This document shows, piece after piece, positions 30,179-43,110 of a DNA stretch of 64,000 nt; the first letter of the stretch is position 1, and each line of letters starts with the position of its first letter. The stretch covers positions 13,777,642-13,841,641 of the forward strand of contig OZ037770.1 of NCBI GenBank assembly GCA_964035545.1. The letters run 5' to 3'. A program made the translations under genes and the position numbers. Origin of the DNA: Bugula neritina (Eukaryota > Bryozoa > Gymnolaemata > Cheilostomatida > Bugulidae). A model generated the notes under the pieces. The model was not told where the DNA came from. It was given only the letters and a program-made list of their open reading frames with translations, and did no database searches.

Positions 30179-33100
30179 ATAGTACTAGTAGCAGTAGTAG
30201 TAAATGTACCTTTTATTACACTGAGCACATCTCTTGTACTTATCACACTGCTCATGAACCAACGCCCCGGGAGTCATACACCTCAGATGCTCTTCTATCT
30301 CCCGTCCTTTCTTCTGCTCCGCCGCTTTCACCCAATCAGATTCAAGGTGGCGCCGATTCTTAACTATGCGTTCATAACGCTTAGACCTGTCTTCCAGCAA
30401 CCTGAAAAGTACAGTACAACATAAGTAACCCAAATAAATAAATAGGGTTTCCCTTATCGATGTGTATAGTGTGAGTACTAGGCGGTATAACACATATATT
30501 TAAAGCTAGCAACACATTAAAACCATTATGAATAGACAACTTCATTAGTGGGTGCTCTGTTATTTCTACCAAGTACTTCTAAAAGCTATGACGTGCATTT
30601 ACGAAGCTCAATCACACTCAACACACATCAAAAATTGCATCTACAATACAGGCTACAGAAAACATCTACAATACAGACTACAGAATACATCTACAATACA
30701 GGCTACAGAATACATCTACAATACAGGCTACAGAATACATCTACAATACAGGCTACAGATTACATTCATAATACAGTTTGCAGATTGAATCCACAGTCAC
30801 CACACGCTACAGATAACACCCAATACTTTCTCTAGATTTCACCCACAGTTAATACTATGCTGCAGATTACATCAACTGAATACTAACTCCTCCTTATTCC
30901 GTCTGAGTCTCTCTTCTTCCAGCTCTTGTTCTTGCAGACGTCTCAGAATCTCCGCCCTCTTTCTATCAGCCACATTGTTGAGCTGCTCCGCAGCTATTTT
31001 TCTGGCGTGTTCTTTCCGGGCGACTAAATCCGCTTCGGTGGTGTCGTGTTTTCCGAAGACTTCAGTGTCCGGAAGTCTTTCCGGCACTTGCATGGGTTTG
31101 TACTTCAACTAAACACATTTTAGCAAACAGTTTGACAAAAGTGAAGGTGATACTTATGCTGACATCAACCAAAATTCTAGCAGGTCGCATGTGAATGAGA
31201 GAGAGAAATGAGATGGTAAGAGTTTGAAGAAAAAACTAGATTGAGTTTAGTTTAGTATAAGATGTATGACTCATAAGATATAGCCTATAATTCCAAGAGA
31301 ATTGATATCTATTGAAACCGACTATAGATTTTAGCAAAAATCAGGTAAAAACATTACCTCAGCTCATTTGAATAGATTTATACCAGATTAGGAGATTGAA
31401 CAGCTGTGTTACACTTACACGTATGTTATACTATATAAATAAAGGAATATAAAAGAAAACTGAGTTACCAGAAAATTAAAAGATGGGCAACTTCCCATAC
31501 AATTTTTTCCAATTCCTTTCGATAAAATATATGATGTTTGTTTGTATTTTTCCCACCAATTGTTAGTAGACCTGATATTCCACGTGTCTAGCATCTACAG
31601 GGTGAAGGAATGAGAGAAGATGACAGAAGGAGAACTGATACTGAATGGATGGTAACAGAATAATATACCAGAGTGTGATTATCATGCTATTAGCTGAGAG
31701 GAGAAAACTCCTACAGTGTGTTGTACAGAGTTTATTAGTGCATGCTGATTAGATATAGAGGTGGAAAACAAAACAAACATAAAACTTGTAAGAATAGTCT
31801 AAAAGTATGTCTAATTGTGTGGCGAAAAATGTTTATATTACAAAAGATAGCAATATATGACTAGTATATAACATAAGTATCTAGCCAATGTCTTCTTATA
31901 TTATAGAGCATGGTACTATATTACTACTATATTATTACTATATAACAATACATATTCTGCTAATGTCTTCTTATATTACATGGTACTATATTACTACTAT
32001 ATTACTACTATATTACTACTATATAACAATACATACTCTGCTAATGTCTTCTTATATTACAAGATATGGTACTATATTACTACTATATAACATTACGTAT
32101 CTAGCTAATGTCTTCTTATATTACATGGTACTATATTACTACTATATAACAATACATATTCTGCTAATGTCTTCTTATATTACATGGTACTATATTACTA
32201 GTATATAACATTACCTGTGTAGCTAAGGCCTCCTTATACTTCTCCCTCTCGCCATATCTCTCCTTCATATACTGCTCTCTTTGAGCCGCCAAGTCCTCGG
32301 CCAGCTGAACTTGCTCCAGTCTTTCCAAGAACTCTCTATCAGCTCGATCTTTCCTACTCAGCCCATCTTTGTGCTCAATCTGAAAAGCATATGTAACACA
32401 TGGGAGAGGATAATACACTTTTACAAGCCCTTTCAGCATTCTTCTACTTACACCATATATTTTTATTCACAGAATTTATGAGAAACTGCCAAGTGTTATT
32501 CAAGAAGTTCTGAGAAGCTTGCTGGAACATTCCAGAACCCAAGTGATACTCGGTGATAAAATGCAGCCGGCATATATGGCAATTTCCAAGATTTTAACAG
32601 ACTCAAATTTAGCACAATCAGCCTTTTTTTAAACATATGATGTCATATGCCAATTAAAATGCGAGGGGCAGAAAAGAGCTACTAGAATGCAAAGAAATGT
32701 CGCTGTTTGCATGTACCTGTAAATTGAGTTCTGAGTTTTCAGGTAAATTGGCAGTCACTTACCTGTTTATTCAAGTATCCCTGTAACTGCTGCTGTTTAA
32801 TATATCTAGGAGGGGTCAGAGGTCGTCTCTGAAATATGTAAGCTTTCGCAGCCTCTTTCTCAGATCTTGCGTGTTTCTTCTCGTTGACAGCCTCAGCGAC
32901 TCCCAAATTGAAAGCTGCCTGCTTTTGTAGGGCGTGTCGCCGGGCCATGTGTTTTTCCTGCGCAGACAAAATAAAAATTTGCTCTTTTATTTGAATTTTT
33001 CCTTTATTCTACAGAATTGCTAATTTATAATTGAGTACATGTACATTTACACCAAGTGTCCTCTCAAGCATCTGTAGTAAAATTACAAAGGATATTATGG

Positions 33101-36100
33101 AAGGATAAAATAAACTCGAAAGCTTAAAACCAGTCACCTGTTCTTTTAGAATAAACTCGTTGTTTTTCATTATCTGATAATCGTGTATAACTTTATCTTC
33201 TTCTGCTTCGCGTCGCTTTCGCTCTTCATCGAATGACACAGGAATATTTCTAGCAGCTCTTTGATGGCAAAGGTAGCATAACTCCTGACCAGCATTGTTA
33301 TGCCCACATTCGCTACTCGCTCCAGGAGTTGCGATCCTTGGCTAAATAAATGTGATGGTGAATTAGCTTAGAGAAACCCCAAACACACACTCTCTGCAGT
33401 ATGTTACGGTCATAAATGTGAAAACAGTTTCAGTGATTTTGACGCAAAACTACTTTTGAAGTAGTAACAAGTAAATACATGCTACAGTTTTAGAAAGATG
33501 GTGGAGAGACAGTTAAACATTTTAGTGATATAATACCACACTAGTCACTTAAAATATCTCAAAGCATGGAGACTTTAGAAGTATGTCATATATAGATAGT
33601 TACACAATCAGTAAGAACAATATTACTAAACACTCTGTACTACAACAACAGGAGCCTCAGTTGTGCCTTCAGCCATGTGCCTCAAAACCTCAGTAAAATA
33701 AATTTAATAACAGACAAGAAATAATTTTAAAATTTGAAAGCTCGAAACATTCAAAACGAAAACTGATTATACTAAAAGCTTGATCGCTTCAAGTCAAATA
33801 TTATTACGGAAGTTGACAATGTCTGGAGCTATAAAACACGAGTTTGTAATTTGTTACTTTTATTTGTAAGATTTCTAATGTAAAGGAAATGAAAACAGCA
33901 TAAGAGATGCCAACATTCTAAATAGTATCAATGACTGCTTGCATTAGTCTGAGAGATAATCAAGTTACCTGTGCGGGCCATGCCATGCCCGCCCCGCCCT
34001 CCTCTGCATAAGCTTCAACATGTTGAGGCGGAGCAATGGGGGAGAGTTGAAGGCGGGGAGAACTGTCTACTGGTAGAGTGGCACTTCGTCGTAGAACTGG
34101 TGGCGGGGCACTACCGCCTGCGGACCTCCGGGTAATGTCCCCACTTCCTCCAACTATGCTTGAGGATCTAAGGCCAAACAATTATCAAATCAGGGCATGA
34201 GCTATGCACAGAAGAAAACTTCAAAGCCAAAAAATGTTTGGATATGTTCATGAAAAATAGCAAAAATAATGTAGAAAATGTGTTTTAAATCAAACTATTG
34301 TAGAAAACTTGAAATTCATAAATGTAGATTTGAATATTTTCAAAGTATAGCAAACATAATGTAGAAAATACTTTTTAAACCCTATTACCATGTAGGCTGA
34401 ATTCCATGCTATGGTACAGAAAGTTTTACCACCACATGCTGAACATAATTTTTTCCAACTAATAACTATTGTTAGTAACTAACTCATGTAAGTAGTGAAT
34501 CTAAACACAGCTCAGGTATCGTAAAAAAATAAGAGGAAATATTTAGCCATAGAACCCACCTTTGTGTTTTAAGGCCACTTCGGGGCGTGAAATCATCAAA
34601 ACTGACTGCTCCGGCTTGAGCTATTGGGGCTAAAGTGCGAGATCCACTTCGAATCAAATCCTTGGCTATAAATAATCGAAGTATGTAACAGAAGCAAATT
34701 TAGCTCATGCTGTAACAGAATAACACAAGTCCACAAATACATTTTGAGTTTGAGCGTCTCCAGGGATTCATTAATATAGATAACATTTGCTGGCATTGTC
34801 AATGTATGAATAGGAGGTTACGATGTGTTGGGGATACGTCATGTGTTGCTCTTTAACTTAACAAGGTCGTTAAGTGCTACATTCAAACCGGTTCATAATG
34901 GAGAGAATTATTATTCTGTATAAAATTGCAACATAAAAACATGGTTTATATACTGCTGCCAGTTTTTATAATTATTTACAGAAACAAAAAATAAAACAAT
35001 TGGGCATAAAATTTGTGATTTTGTTCAGAAAGTTAGTTGCATGAGAAAATATAAATTCTTGTTTGAACCACAAAGGCCTGAATAAACATCAGTATTGTTC
35101 TTGGATAAAATAATTTCTTTTGAAACTTTATAAAACTTTGCATGTTTTTATTGAGCACATATGACTAGTGTATTTAAAACATAAAATAATAACATGCAAC
35201 TAGAATCTTTTTAACCATTAATAAATATAATCATTAGAGATCAATTCTAAGTATACAATAAAATATTATACAGACAGAAGTTTCTACTCTCTAACTTTGG
35301 TAACGAAAAAATTTGTCATCTTTATTAACCATAACAGTGAGTCTTCTGATTACTGACCCCTATTGACCTTTAACTGACGCTACAGTGGACACCTTTGCTA
35401 CTTGTGATTTCAATTTTCGCATGCGAAAATACGCACCGTGTGGCCCTAGGCTAACTTGACATATAAATTAAAACAGAATATTCTATATATTTATATACAC
35501 ATGAAATATCTATATTATAGAAAAAGAAACATATTTTTGAATGTTTCAACCGATATATTTGAAGATATCTCTTCGGAAACAATGGAGAGCCACAAACCTT
35601 CATCAAATGTGATTTCCTTAGAGGTCATATAAAGCAAAGGTCGGCCCGCCCCATCTGTAACCCGACGAGCATAATTCAAAGAGTTGTTTGGCATTGTTAA
35701 AAGTCTAAGTAAATCCTAGGAGATGAAGTTGCGTAGAGAATACCAATGATTTTAATTATCGCTGACTTAAAACTGCCAACTGCCCTGGTTGTTGCTAACA
35801 CAGTTTCTGTCAGCCAATAGGAGTTCATCTAGACACTTCTAGTTAAAAGAGCTCAGTCTATTATACTGTATCAATTCCAATAAAGCAGTAGCTAACCACT
35901 CAATCATTTACTCCCTATTTGTTAGGTTAGATTGTCATGTTAAACCTGCATGATTTTTAATTTGATTCAATTTAATACTCTAAAAGCTGTAATTAGAAAT
36001 ATTGACTGAAACAAAGAGATCTAACGAAGATTTAGTGTGCTTGACATTGGAAATTGTAGAGATGATACGGTAATCAACACAATGGGAGAGAGTTTGGTCT

Positions 36101-39100
36101 AATTCAGTAATATTGGATAACATACAATCAGTGAGTGTAGCTGAGTTCCATAGCAGCTTTGAAGAAGGGTAATTTAATCAATACAATGTGAATTTGATCA
36201 TTGATAATTCATAATTATAGGAATTCGACAAGGCATGCATGAAGGGTTGACTAGGCCATTGTATGTCTGATATTGTGTATACACAGTCGTCTGCAATCTG
36301 CTGTCACCATAGCAACCAACACACACATTCACCTCAATATATAACAAAAACATGAGAAAATAATAAATTATGTTGCAAAAAAGTTCAATCAATTTTTTTG
36401 TATTTATGGGATGATTAGGCCTATCCAGTATCACAAATATTTTAATATTTGCACAAAAAATATGGAAACTTTGATAATATATTGGACATATTCTTCAAAA
36501 TAACTTGTTTTGTAAAACCAGTCCATATCTAAGCCCTTGAAGCTTATTATATTTGTAAAATATGTGAGTTTGTTGTCCGAGACTTTTTATCCAGACTTAT
36601 AATCCTCACAGAGCTGATTGGACGATAAATCTTTAAACTTGTACTGATAACTGGGTCCGTTAACCCATAACTAATGCCTAATCAATAAAACTCCCAAAAT
36701 CTAATGTTTCAACAAACTAGAGAGAATCAAAACTATTGAGAGAAGCTAATTTCCCAGATGAAGAAGTTGCGGAACAAATGTCCCGCATTGTCAGTCGAAC
36801 AAATTTACCAGCTGAAACATTTGAGCAAAGACAATAGACTGAGTCACTGTTAATAGCTTGTCACATAATTGGTGTTTTGATAGTTGTAACCGCGCACACT
36901 TTTTTATATTTCACTTCAATTTTTTACAGAGTTTCATTAAAAAAATTTTCATCAAATAATTCTGGAGAAAACAAGTTAGAAACTACAACGCAAAACTTTT
37001 TCGCTATGTCTTAAAATTAAAATTAAGTTCGAACTTTTTTTTATATAAAACACTTTTAAATTATTTATCTTCAACTAAATTTTTGACAAAGTAGAGTATA
37101 AGTATTCCTTATAGTAGATGTGATGTACTCTAGGGAGATTGCATTTTAATCTTCCAAGAGGAGACAACCACAAATATTTTATGCAATACACAATACATTT
37201 AGCCCGTGATCTGCTATGATAAACTCACCGGAAAGGAGGGCAGGATTAGGAGCTTCCTCAAGCAACATGGCTGGTAGACCCATAGAGTCTAGCTCTTGAG
37301 CTCCATAACTGTTGTAGCCTCCATTTGAAAACTGCTGACAGTTTCCTTCTGCTAATGCAGCGCCCACATCGGCTCCATCACCTATGAGAGTACAGTCTAC
37401 ATTACTATGTTGGAACACAGTATACATTACTATATTGGAGCACATTTTATATTAATATATTGGAACGTAATCTACATAGCTGTAAAAACTCACCGAATAT
37501 ATTTTCACCACTTTTCTCTACGTAGTCGATGGCATTTTTCATCTCCGGATTACTTATGTTGCCGACATCGTCCAATGAAACTTCAGTATTTTCATCAATA
37601 GCACACATGGCCGGGGCCCGAGAGGCTTTCGTCTCTCCGATACTAAAAAGTAATCTTTGTATCATAAGATAAGAAAATCAAATGCGCTCGTCTGAGCTTT
37701 ACATTCCATGCAGGAATATTTGTAATAATTCGTTGGTTTACATGAGCTGTGTCAGGTTAGTGAACAGAGAAGAGCAATCTAGAACATTCCGTGGTATTGA
37801 GATGGGAAGGGAATATTTCTATGTGAGCTATTAATATTATATGATGTGAAGAAATGTTGCAAAAAGTCAATAAAGGGTTGTTAGTAAGGAATATTATAGT
37901 CGAGTTGAAGTGAAAAGACAATTCCCATAAACCATAAAACGACTTTTGCACACCTGTACAGAGTGTATTATAGGGTTGAATCACAATATAGCAGTGACTT
38001 TGAAAATGGTAATACTAGTCAACTATGAGTAGTTCCATTGATTCATACAGTCAAATGACTTGATATTTTCTGAATTTATTAGCTGAGCAGGTGATGATCT
38101 AAGTTCAGAATGGCTGTTACATAACATTTTAGAAGATGCGTTACACATATAGCAAGATTAGACAACTTCAGTTTCAATATAAGAAGTAAGTTGCATAAAA
38201 TTTTAGCAGACAAGAGCCACTGTAGCAGAACATAAAGAAATGCATTTTCTACATTTCCCCTCAACATAATTTTATAAAACAATTCACATCACACTTGGAC
38301 ATGTGTTTCAAAACGCTTGCAATATTAGGTGATGTTCTGCAATGATTTTAGAGAGCTCGACAATGATATCTACATGACTTACTTTGGTAAGACCATTGTG
38401 TTTACACTGTGAGCTCTTGAAGAAGCTCTAGACATCACGGAGTCTGCCGTATCAGGTCTCTACAAACACATTATATTTTCCTACTAGAAGACAGAATGAA
38501 TAGCACTTTAATAAATTCATCTACAAACAACTTAAATACTTTGGCAAGAAGACAGCATTGTGAAAAGATAGCATTTTAATAATTTTAGAAAACTATTATT
38601 TAGTTCACCTTTACACATCATGGCTCATTCCTAAACAAAATAAAACTATTACACATGAAATATCAAATTTGGGGAGGACAACTCCAACCTTTATTGCTCA
38701 TAAATTATCAAATTGAAAAAGTATGAAATGCAATATCACACCATACAGGTTAATTCTCAGAAACATTAAAGTTTTACAAAGTTAAAGCTGAACACATTTG
38801 AACATAACAAATATATTTGCTTGCAATATTTCAATTCCAGATAAAAATGAATTGAGGCCAAATATACAGGAAATAGCACTTAGATGAAGTCGTGAAAACA
38901 GAAAGTATCGAAATATATATTCAACGAACAATATCACGTGCAAAAGTAGAATACACAGGGCAGGAATGTAACTGTCTACATTTTAGCTGCACACAGAGTA
39001 TAGTATTGCCAGGTAACAGTAAGTTTAAGTGTTGCTAAGTAACAACACACTGTATCAAACAAGTGAAGTACATTGTTGACTTAAACTGTGTGCAGAGTAA

Positions 39101-42100
39101 ATCTAACAAACCTCGAGCTGACTACAGCGGTGGGAGAGAGGTAATAGCACAACGTTCTAGAGGTGACACAATAAAGGGCAAACAAAGTAACTAATACACA
39201 TTTATACAAGCAAGTAATTCAACCACTACTTGATTACTAGAATCGTGACAGCTCTATAGTCAAGTAGCAGTGTTTACTGCGACACTTACGCTCAATATAG
39301 ACTAGACGCAAAAATAGAATGAATTGTGTTAATAACTTCTAGAAAATGTGACTGAGAAAAGCTTATGACATGCTTATTGCTTTCTACACTTTATCAATGG
39401 TGTGAATAAATCTCATTAATAAAAACAATAGCAACAAGAATTAAATAACAAGTAATTAGTACGAAATTTTAAATTCTTACATTAGCATTACAAAGGAAGA
39501 TAACTCTTGTTTATAGCTACAAATTAGTTTATTTTAATAATTAAAGTTCAAACTTACTGCCAACTTCTTTATTATTTATCAGAAATATTTATAACACAGA
39601 AACTAAACTGTTTTGAAGATATACTTTGTAAGGTGAAAGAAGCTAAAATTATAAGCTATATAATACTATACTATACATGTGTAAACTTCATGGATAAGCT
39701 ATATAGCTTGTAGTTTAACCAGTGTTTATATGAGTAGAGTGAACATAATAAAGCCGGGCAAACCCATCTTTAGCTTGGAAAATAGCCTGTGCTCATACAC
39801 AACAAATTAGCCTGTGTTCTAGAGAACTACTCACGTCTCTCATAGCATTCAGTATATCATCTGAGCCTTCTAAGCTGTTTATAAACTCTTTGAAGAATCT
39901 CATTTTGACTTTTTTGTTTCTGATGGAGAGTCTGCCAACCGTGGCAAATGCAAACTCAATGTTCCTTCCAGCTACAAGCAGAAGATGTTCTAAAAGTTAT
40001 CTCAGTAACAGGAAACACTAGAATGTGCTGGAATATGCCACAGTATACTGAAACATACTGGAATGTACTGGAATATGCTAGAATATACTAGAAAATACTG
40101 AAATATACTAAAAAATACTGAAATATACTGGAAAATACTGGAAAATACTGAAATATACTAGAATATACTAACAAATACTGAAATATACTGGAATATACTG
40201 ACAGTTTATCAGGGGATGGAAAGTGTGTAGAGATTAACTAACAAAAATGATGTCTAAATACAAATTAAGGCAAAGGCAAAGATAGATGTTAAGAGCTGTA
40301 AGGTTCTAGTAGCATGTATTGTAGTATTGAATTGTATATGTATTGCAGTTTAGTAGCATATATTGCAAACTGATTCACCCCATATCATGTAACAAATTAC
40401 TTTGTATTCATAGTTACAATATAATATTACAGAATCTAATACAGCATTTTATTAAGGTAATACAAGAGATCAATGCATATTAATATAACTGACCACTAAG
40501 TGCTCTAGAGAACTCATTGATGACATCTCTCACACATTCCTCCACTAGGTCTCTGGTAAAAGGAGTGTCAAACGCTACTGCAGTGAAGTTCAGATCAGCT
40601 ACCGGTATTTTACCTGCAACACCACAATATGATAAGTATTTTACCTGCAATATGCATAATATTGCAAGTTAAAATATATTCAAGTGCCTTATTGTATGTA
40701 AAACTGTGAAGAAATAAGACAGAATAGTTTAAAATCTGTTTCCAGCTAAATTAGAGAAGGTTTACACTAAGACATCTTATTAAACAAAATAACAATTACT
40801 GAGTAATTCAAATTATGTATGCTTCTGAAATCCCAATCAAGTTCACTAAAAGCTGACTAAGCAAAACCTATGCAATTAATTGATTTACTTTGCATCTAGT
40901 CTGTTTAATGACATCTAAACAGGAACTTGCTCTCTGTCTCAAGAGACCTCTAATTTTTTCCTTTTTTGTTTCGGATAGCAAGTCTGCTGATTGTGGCAAA
41001 CGCAATGTTACAAGTTACAAGAAAACTTGGTCAAAATTATTTCAGCAACAGAAGAAAGATTAGAATATGAAAAAAATTGAAACAAGTACTATTTGTCCAA
41101 GTAGCTCCTATTTCGTCTTGGATGGAAAAACAAACATAAACTGCAGGATCGCAGAAACTCTTACCGGTTAGGTGATGCTTCGTTGTGGAGATTTGGTGCT
41201 GTTGAGCAAACCTTTCAGACAGGACAAAGACAGGTCTTTGGATGAGGAGGTATTTATTGTTCCCTACGTCTGTCTTCCTGTGTATGAATGTGAACTGGCC
41301 GAGACCAATGATGTTGACACCCTGTCATAACCAACGTGAAACATGTATATATAAATATATATCTAATAACTTTAATGCTTTCTGCTACCTACACACTTTT
41401 ATCATTAAAACTCTCTGATTTTAACTATCACTGTATTCATATACTCAGCATATATCACGGCATAATGAGACACAAAATTCCAAAAAAGTACAACTTAACC
41501 TACTATAATATAATTTTTTAAAACGTTTTGGCTTTCTTTTGTAATAAAATATATTTATAATTATTTTTGATACACATGTCTTGCACTCAATTTATATATT
41601 CTACTAATATAATAAATGATGGGAGCAGCTGTGAGGTTAGAGGTTAGAGCACTGATTTAGTAAACACAAAGCCAATAGGTTGAATCTAAGCAAAGGCCAT
41701 TGGTGATGTTAGGAAGAGCATTCAGTCTTAACTACTCCTTTATCACAATAGAAAGTTTTAAAATTCAAAGATACTTTAACAGAAGTCTAAACTAGCTAGT
41801 CTAAACTAAAGTCTAATAGCTTATATTCTATTATGTAATGATCAGAACATTATAACTGGACAAAAAGTTGAAAACTTTAATTCCGGTGTAGTTAAAGCAA
41901 GAGCTAATTTCTTAAAAATTTAAATTCTTATGAATATGATGAGATACTTTTACCACATAATAGCCCAATATGCATAATATGCAGATAGTATTGGAAATAT
42001 TTGGGTGAAGCTAATACAGCTCAAAGTCAACAGTCAACAACAATAGAAGGACAATCCAAGTCAATAAACACATTAGTTACCTTATTTCTTTGCATCTGAT

Positions 42101-42708
42101 TATTGATATATGTTGAGACATAGCTCCACACATTCACAATATCTAAAAAAAACAACACAATGCAATTCTGAAACACAAATGCTGTAGGTTAAAAAGCAAT
42201 TTCTGTTAGGAGATGTTGCTTAAAGTTAATGCTTTTACTATATACTAGGTAATAAAAATAGTGACACATTTACTAATTAATAAATCAAAATTATACTTTA
42301 AATGCTACTTGTTTGTAATTTATTATACTCAATAACAAACAAAAACAGATGGACTGTTTACAAAATTATCAAATACGCATAATTATAATATTAATGGTAA
42401 TGGCAATCATATTTTTGCAAAACAAAGTAAAACTAAAACTAAAAGCAATTGGTACATTCTCATTCTGATTCTTACTTTTTTCTCACTTACTGAATGAACA
42501 ACTATGTTATAAAAAACTTATTTTACGAAAATATATTTTCGGTCTCATTTTGAGTCTGACTCGTACTTTCACTTTGAAAAAATAGGATCAGTCTGACTCT
42601 TAAGTTGATGATCTTACCATTCGAAGAAGCACCTGTCTTTTTAAGCCTATACAGCCTATTGTCTTCAATTTTATCAGCAATCTTAGTTTCTGAATCTTGT
42701 TCAGCCAT
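27612..42708 (-). CDS. CCDC81: CCDC81 orthologue, HU-like and coiled-coil protein
   Basis: Seventeen exons on the minus strand: 42708-42618, 42142-42081, 41321-41165, 40613-40494, 39971-39835, 38459-38383, 37642-37494, 37381-37229, 35715-35598, 34665-34560, 34167-33969, 33341-33138, 32957-32763, 32379-32215, 31108-30888, 30401-30210, 27684-27612. About 806 aa are recovered, longer than the vertebrate protein (about 650). The N-terminal exons encode two HU-like domains (GQFTFIHRKTDVGNNKYLLI, LIQRPVFV, RNKKVKMRFFKEF), then RPDTADSV, a low-complexity linker, ELCYLCHQRA, long charged coiled coil and a CAQC pair. The terminal exon encodes TNNCGETNLW and SYYIPGARIMV, matching the conserved C-terminus. 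Human CCDC81 has been linked to the centrosome. Exon phases agree everywhere except 37229 to 35715 (phase 1 into phase 0), implying one small unseen exon of length 3n+2. Confidence 0.93.
28195..28435. repeat. Polypurine (GA-rich) tract
   Basis: About 240 bp almost entirely A and G on the plus strand, with recurring GGGGAAGGGAATGAAGAGTA-like words. It lies in the last CCDC81 intron (27685-30209). The long open frames read from its complement (Ser/Phe/Leu-rich) reflect composition, not coding. Confidence 0.75.
29964..30202. repeat. (TAG/CAG)n trinucleotide array at a splice donor
   Basis: About 80 trinucleotide units of AGT and AGC on the plus strand, read as TAC/TGC or ACT/GCT on the transcribed strand. 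It begins about 7 nt beyond the inferred 5' splice site of the CCDC81 exon 30401-30210. If that donor is skipped, translation enters the array and stops at a TAG (30185-30187). Confidence 0.9.
30638..30775. repeat. 25-bp minisatellite
   Basis: Five near-perfect copies of a 25-bp unit beginning CATCTACAATACAGGCTACA at 30638, 30663, 30688, 30713 and 30738, plus a partial sixth. It sits in the CCDC81 intron between exons 31108-30888 and 30401-30210. Confidence 0.9.
31887..32214. repeat. 59-79-bp minisatellite at a splice donor
   Basis: Five units each containing AATGTCTTCTTATATTA and GTACTATATTACTACTATAT, starting near 31887, 31962, 32041, 32106 and 32165. The last unit runs directly into the donor of CCDC81 exon 32379-32215 (donor GTAATG on the minus strand). 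Confidence 0.85.
37382..37493 (-). repeat. Short intron made largely of a tandem repeat
   Basis: This 112-bp CCDC81 intron consists mostly of three to four degenerate units of about 27 bp, on the plus strand TACATTACTATATTGGAACA-like, between a GTGAGT donor and a CATAG acceptor. Confidence 0.7.
40021..40203. repeat. 10-bp AATATACTGG tandem repeat
   Basis: About 18 degenerate copies of AATATACTGG/AAATATACTG lie in the CCDC81 intron, beginning about 50 bp upstream (in transcription order) of exon 39971-39835. Confidence 0.85.
40951..41068 (-). pseudogene. CCDC81: Decayed duplicate of a CCDC81 HU-domain exon
   Basis: The minus strand reads NIAFATISRLAIRNKKGKN followed by a stop, closely resembling FAFATVGRLSIRNKKVKM of the real exon 39971-39835. 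The similarity continues into flanking intron sequence upstream (TTACAAG, AATTATTTCAGCAACAG, TAGAATATG against the matching words after 39971). It is therefore a local genomic duplication, not chance. About 10 bp around the acceptor are deleted and the frame is interrupted, so it should not be spliced productively. It lies in the intron between exons 41321-41165 and 40613-40494. Confidence 0.8.
41623..41750 (+). mobile_element. tRNA-derived SINE copy
   Basis: Plus-strand copy starting GAGCAG with GGTTAGAGCACTGATTTAGT and a decayed B box, then GGCCATTGGTGATGTTAGG as in the 6668-6878 element. Inserted in a CCDC81 intron. Older and more diverged than the first copy. Confidence 0.75.
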
Positions 42709-43110
42709 TTTATTAGTTGTATTAACTAAACTGCTCTTTCAAATTAAGTCAAAATTCTATTGAAAAGTTGGCTGAAAAAGATAAAGCAGTTTGTGCTTTA
42801 GAATCTTTCCCACTGCATGGTTGTATTGTACTCACTCACTGACTTGTCGTTGCTACGGATGTTGATGGTTACTATGAAAAGGACGGAGTCTATTGGCGAA
42901 TGACACTACGTCACTTAGTAGGAGAATGACCTATTCTCGACCTTGAAAATACAAAACGTGATAGAAATCGAGTTGAATATTCTCAACTGAGACTCAGACT
43001 CACAAGCTCCTTAGTTGTTGAGTAGCCACAAGTTATTTCACGTATTAGTTTAGCAATTAATAAATTGCCGCTAGAGATAAGAGTTGGGCAAATACTATCC
43101 AAATTGGAAG
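42709..43110. promoter_or_regulatory. Shared CCDC81/RPF2 bidirectional promoter region
   Basis: Only 402 bp separate the divergent start codons of CCDC81 (42708, minus) and RPF2 (43111, plus). The interval has more CG dinucleotides than neighbouring DNA (around 42840-42960) and no TATA box near the RPF2 start. A near match to an RFX X-box, GTTACTATGAAAAG at 42868-42881, would suit a ciliary gene, but it departs from the consensus at one position and is unproven. Confidence 0.6.

Noticed and set aside
29953-30255. 100-residue open frame of almost pure Thr with Ala
   Set aside because: It is the reverse strand of the trinucleotide array; there is no signal peptide or splice support, and the neighbouring CCDC81 exon uses another frame.
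30548-30835. Open frames with repeated IYNTGYR peptides
   Set aside because: Direct reading of the 25-bp minisatellite in a CCDC81 intron.
31888-32208. Tyr/Ile/Leu-rich repeated open frame resembling a membrane protein
   Set aside because: Product of the tandem array next to a CCDC81 donor; no conserved sequence.
42838-42860. GTTGCTACGGATGTT as a full RFX X-box
   Set aside because: Only the left half fits the consensus; the right half site is broken.
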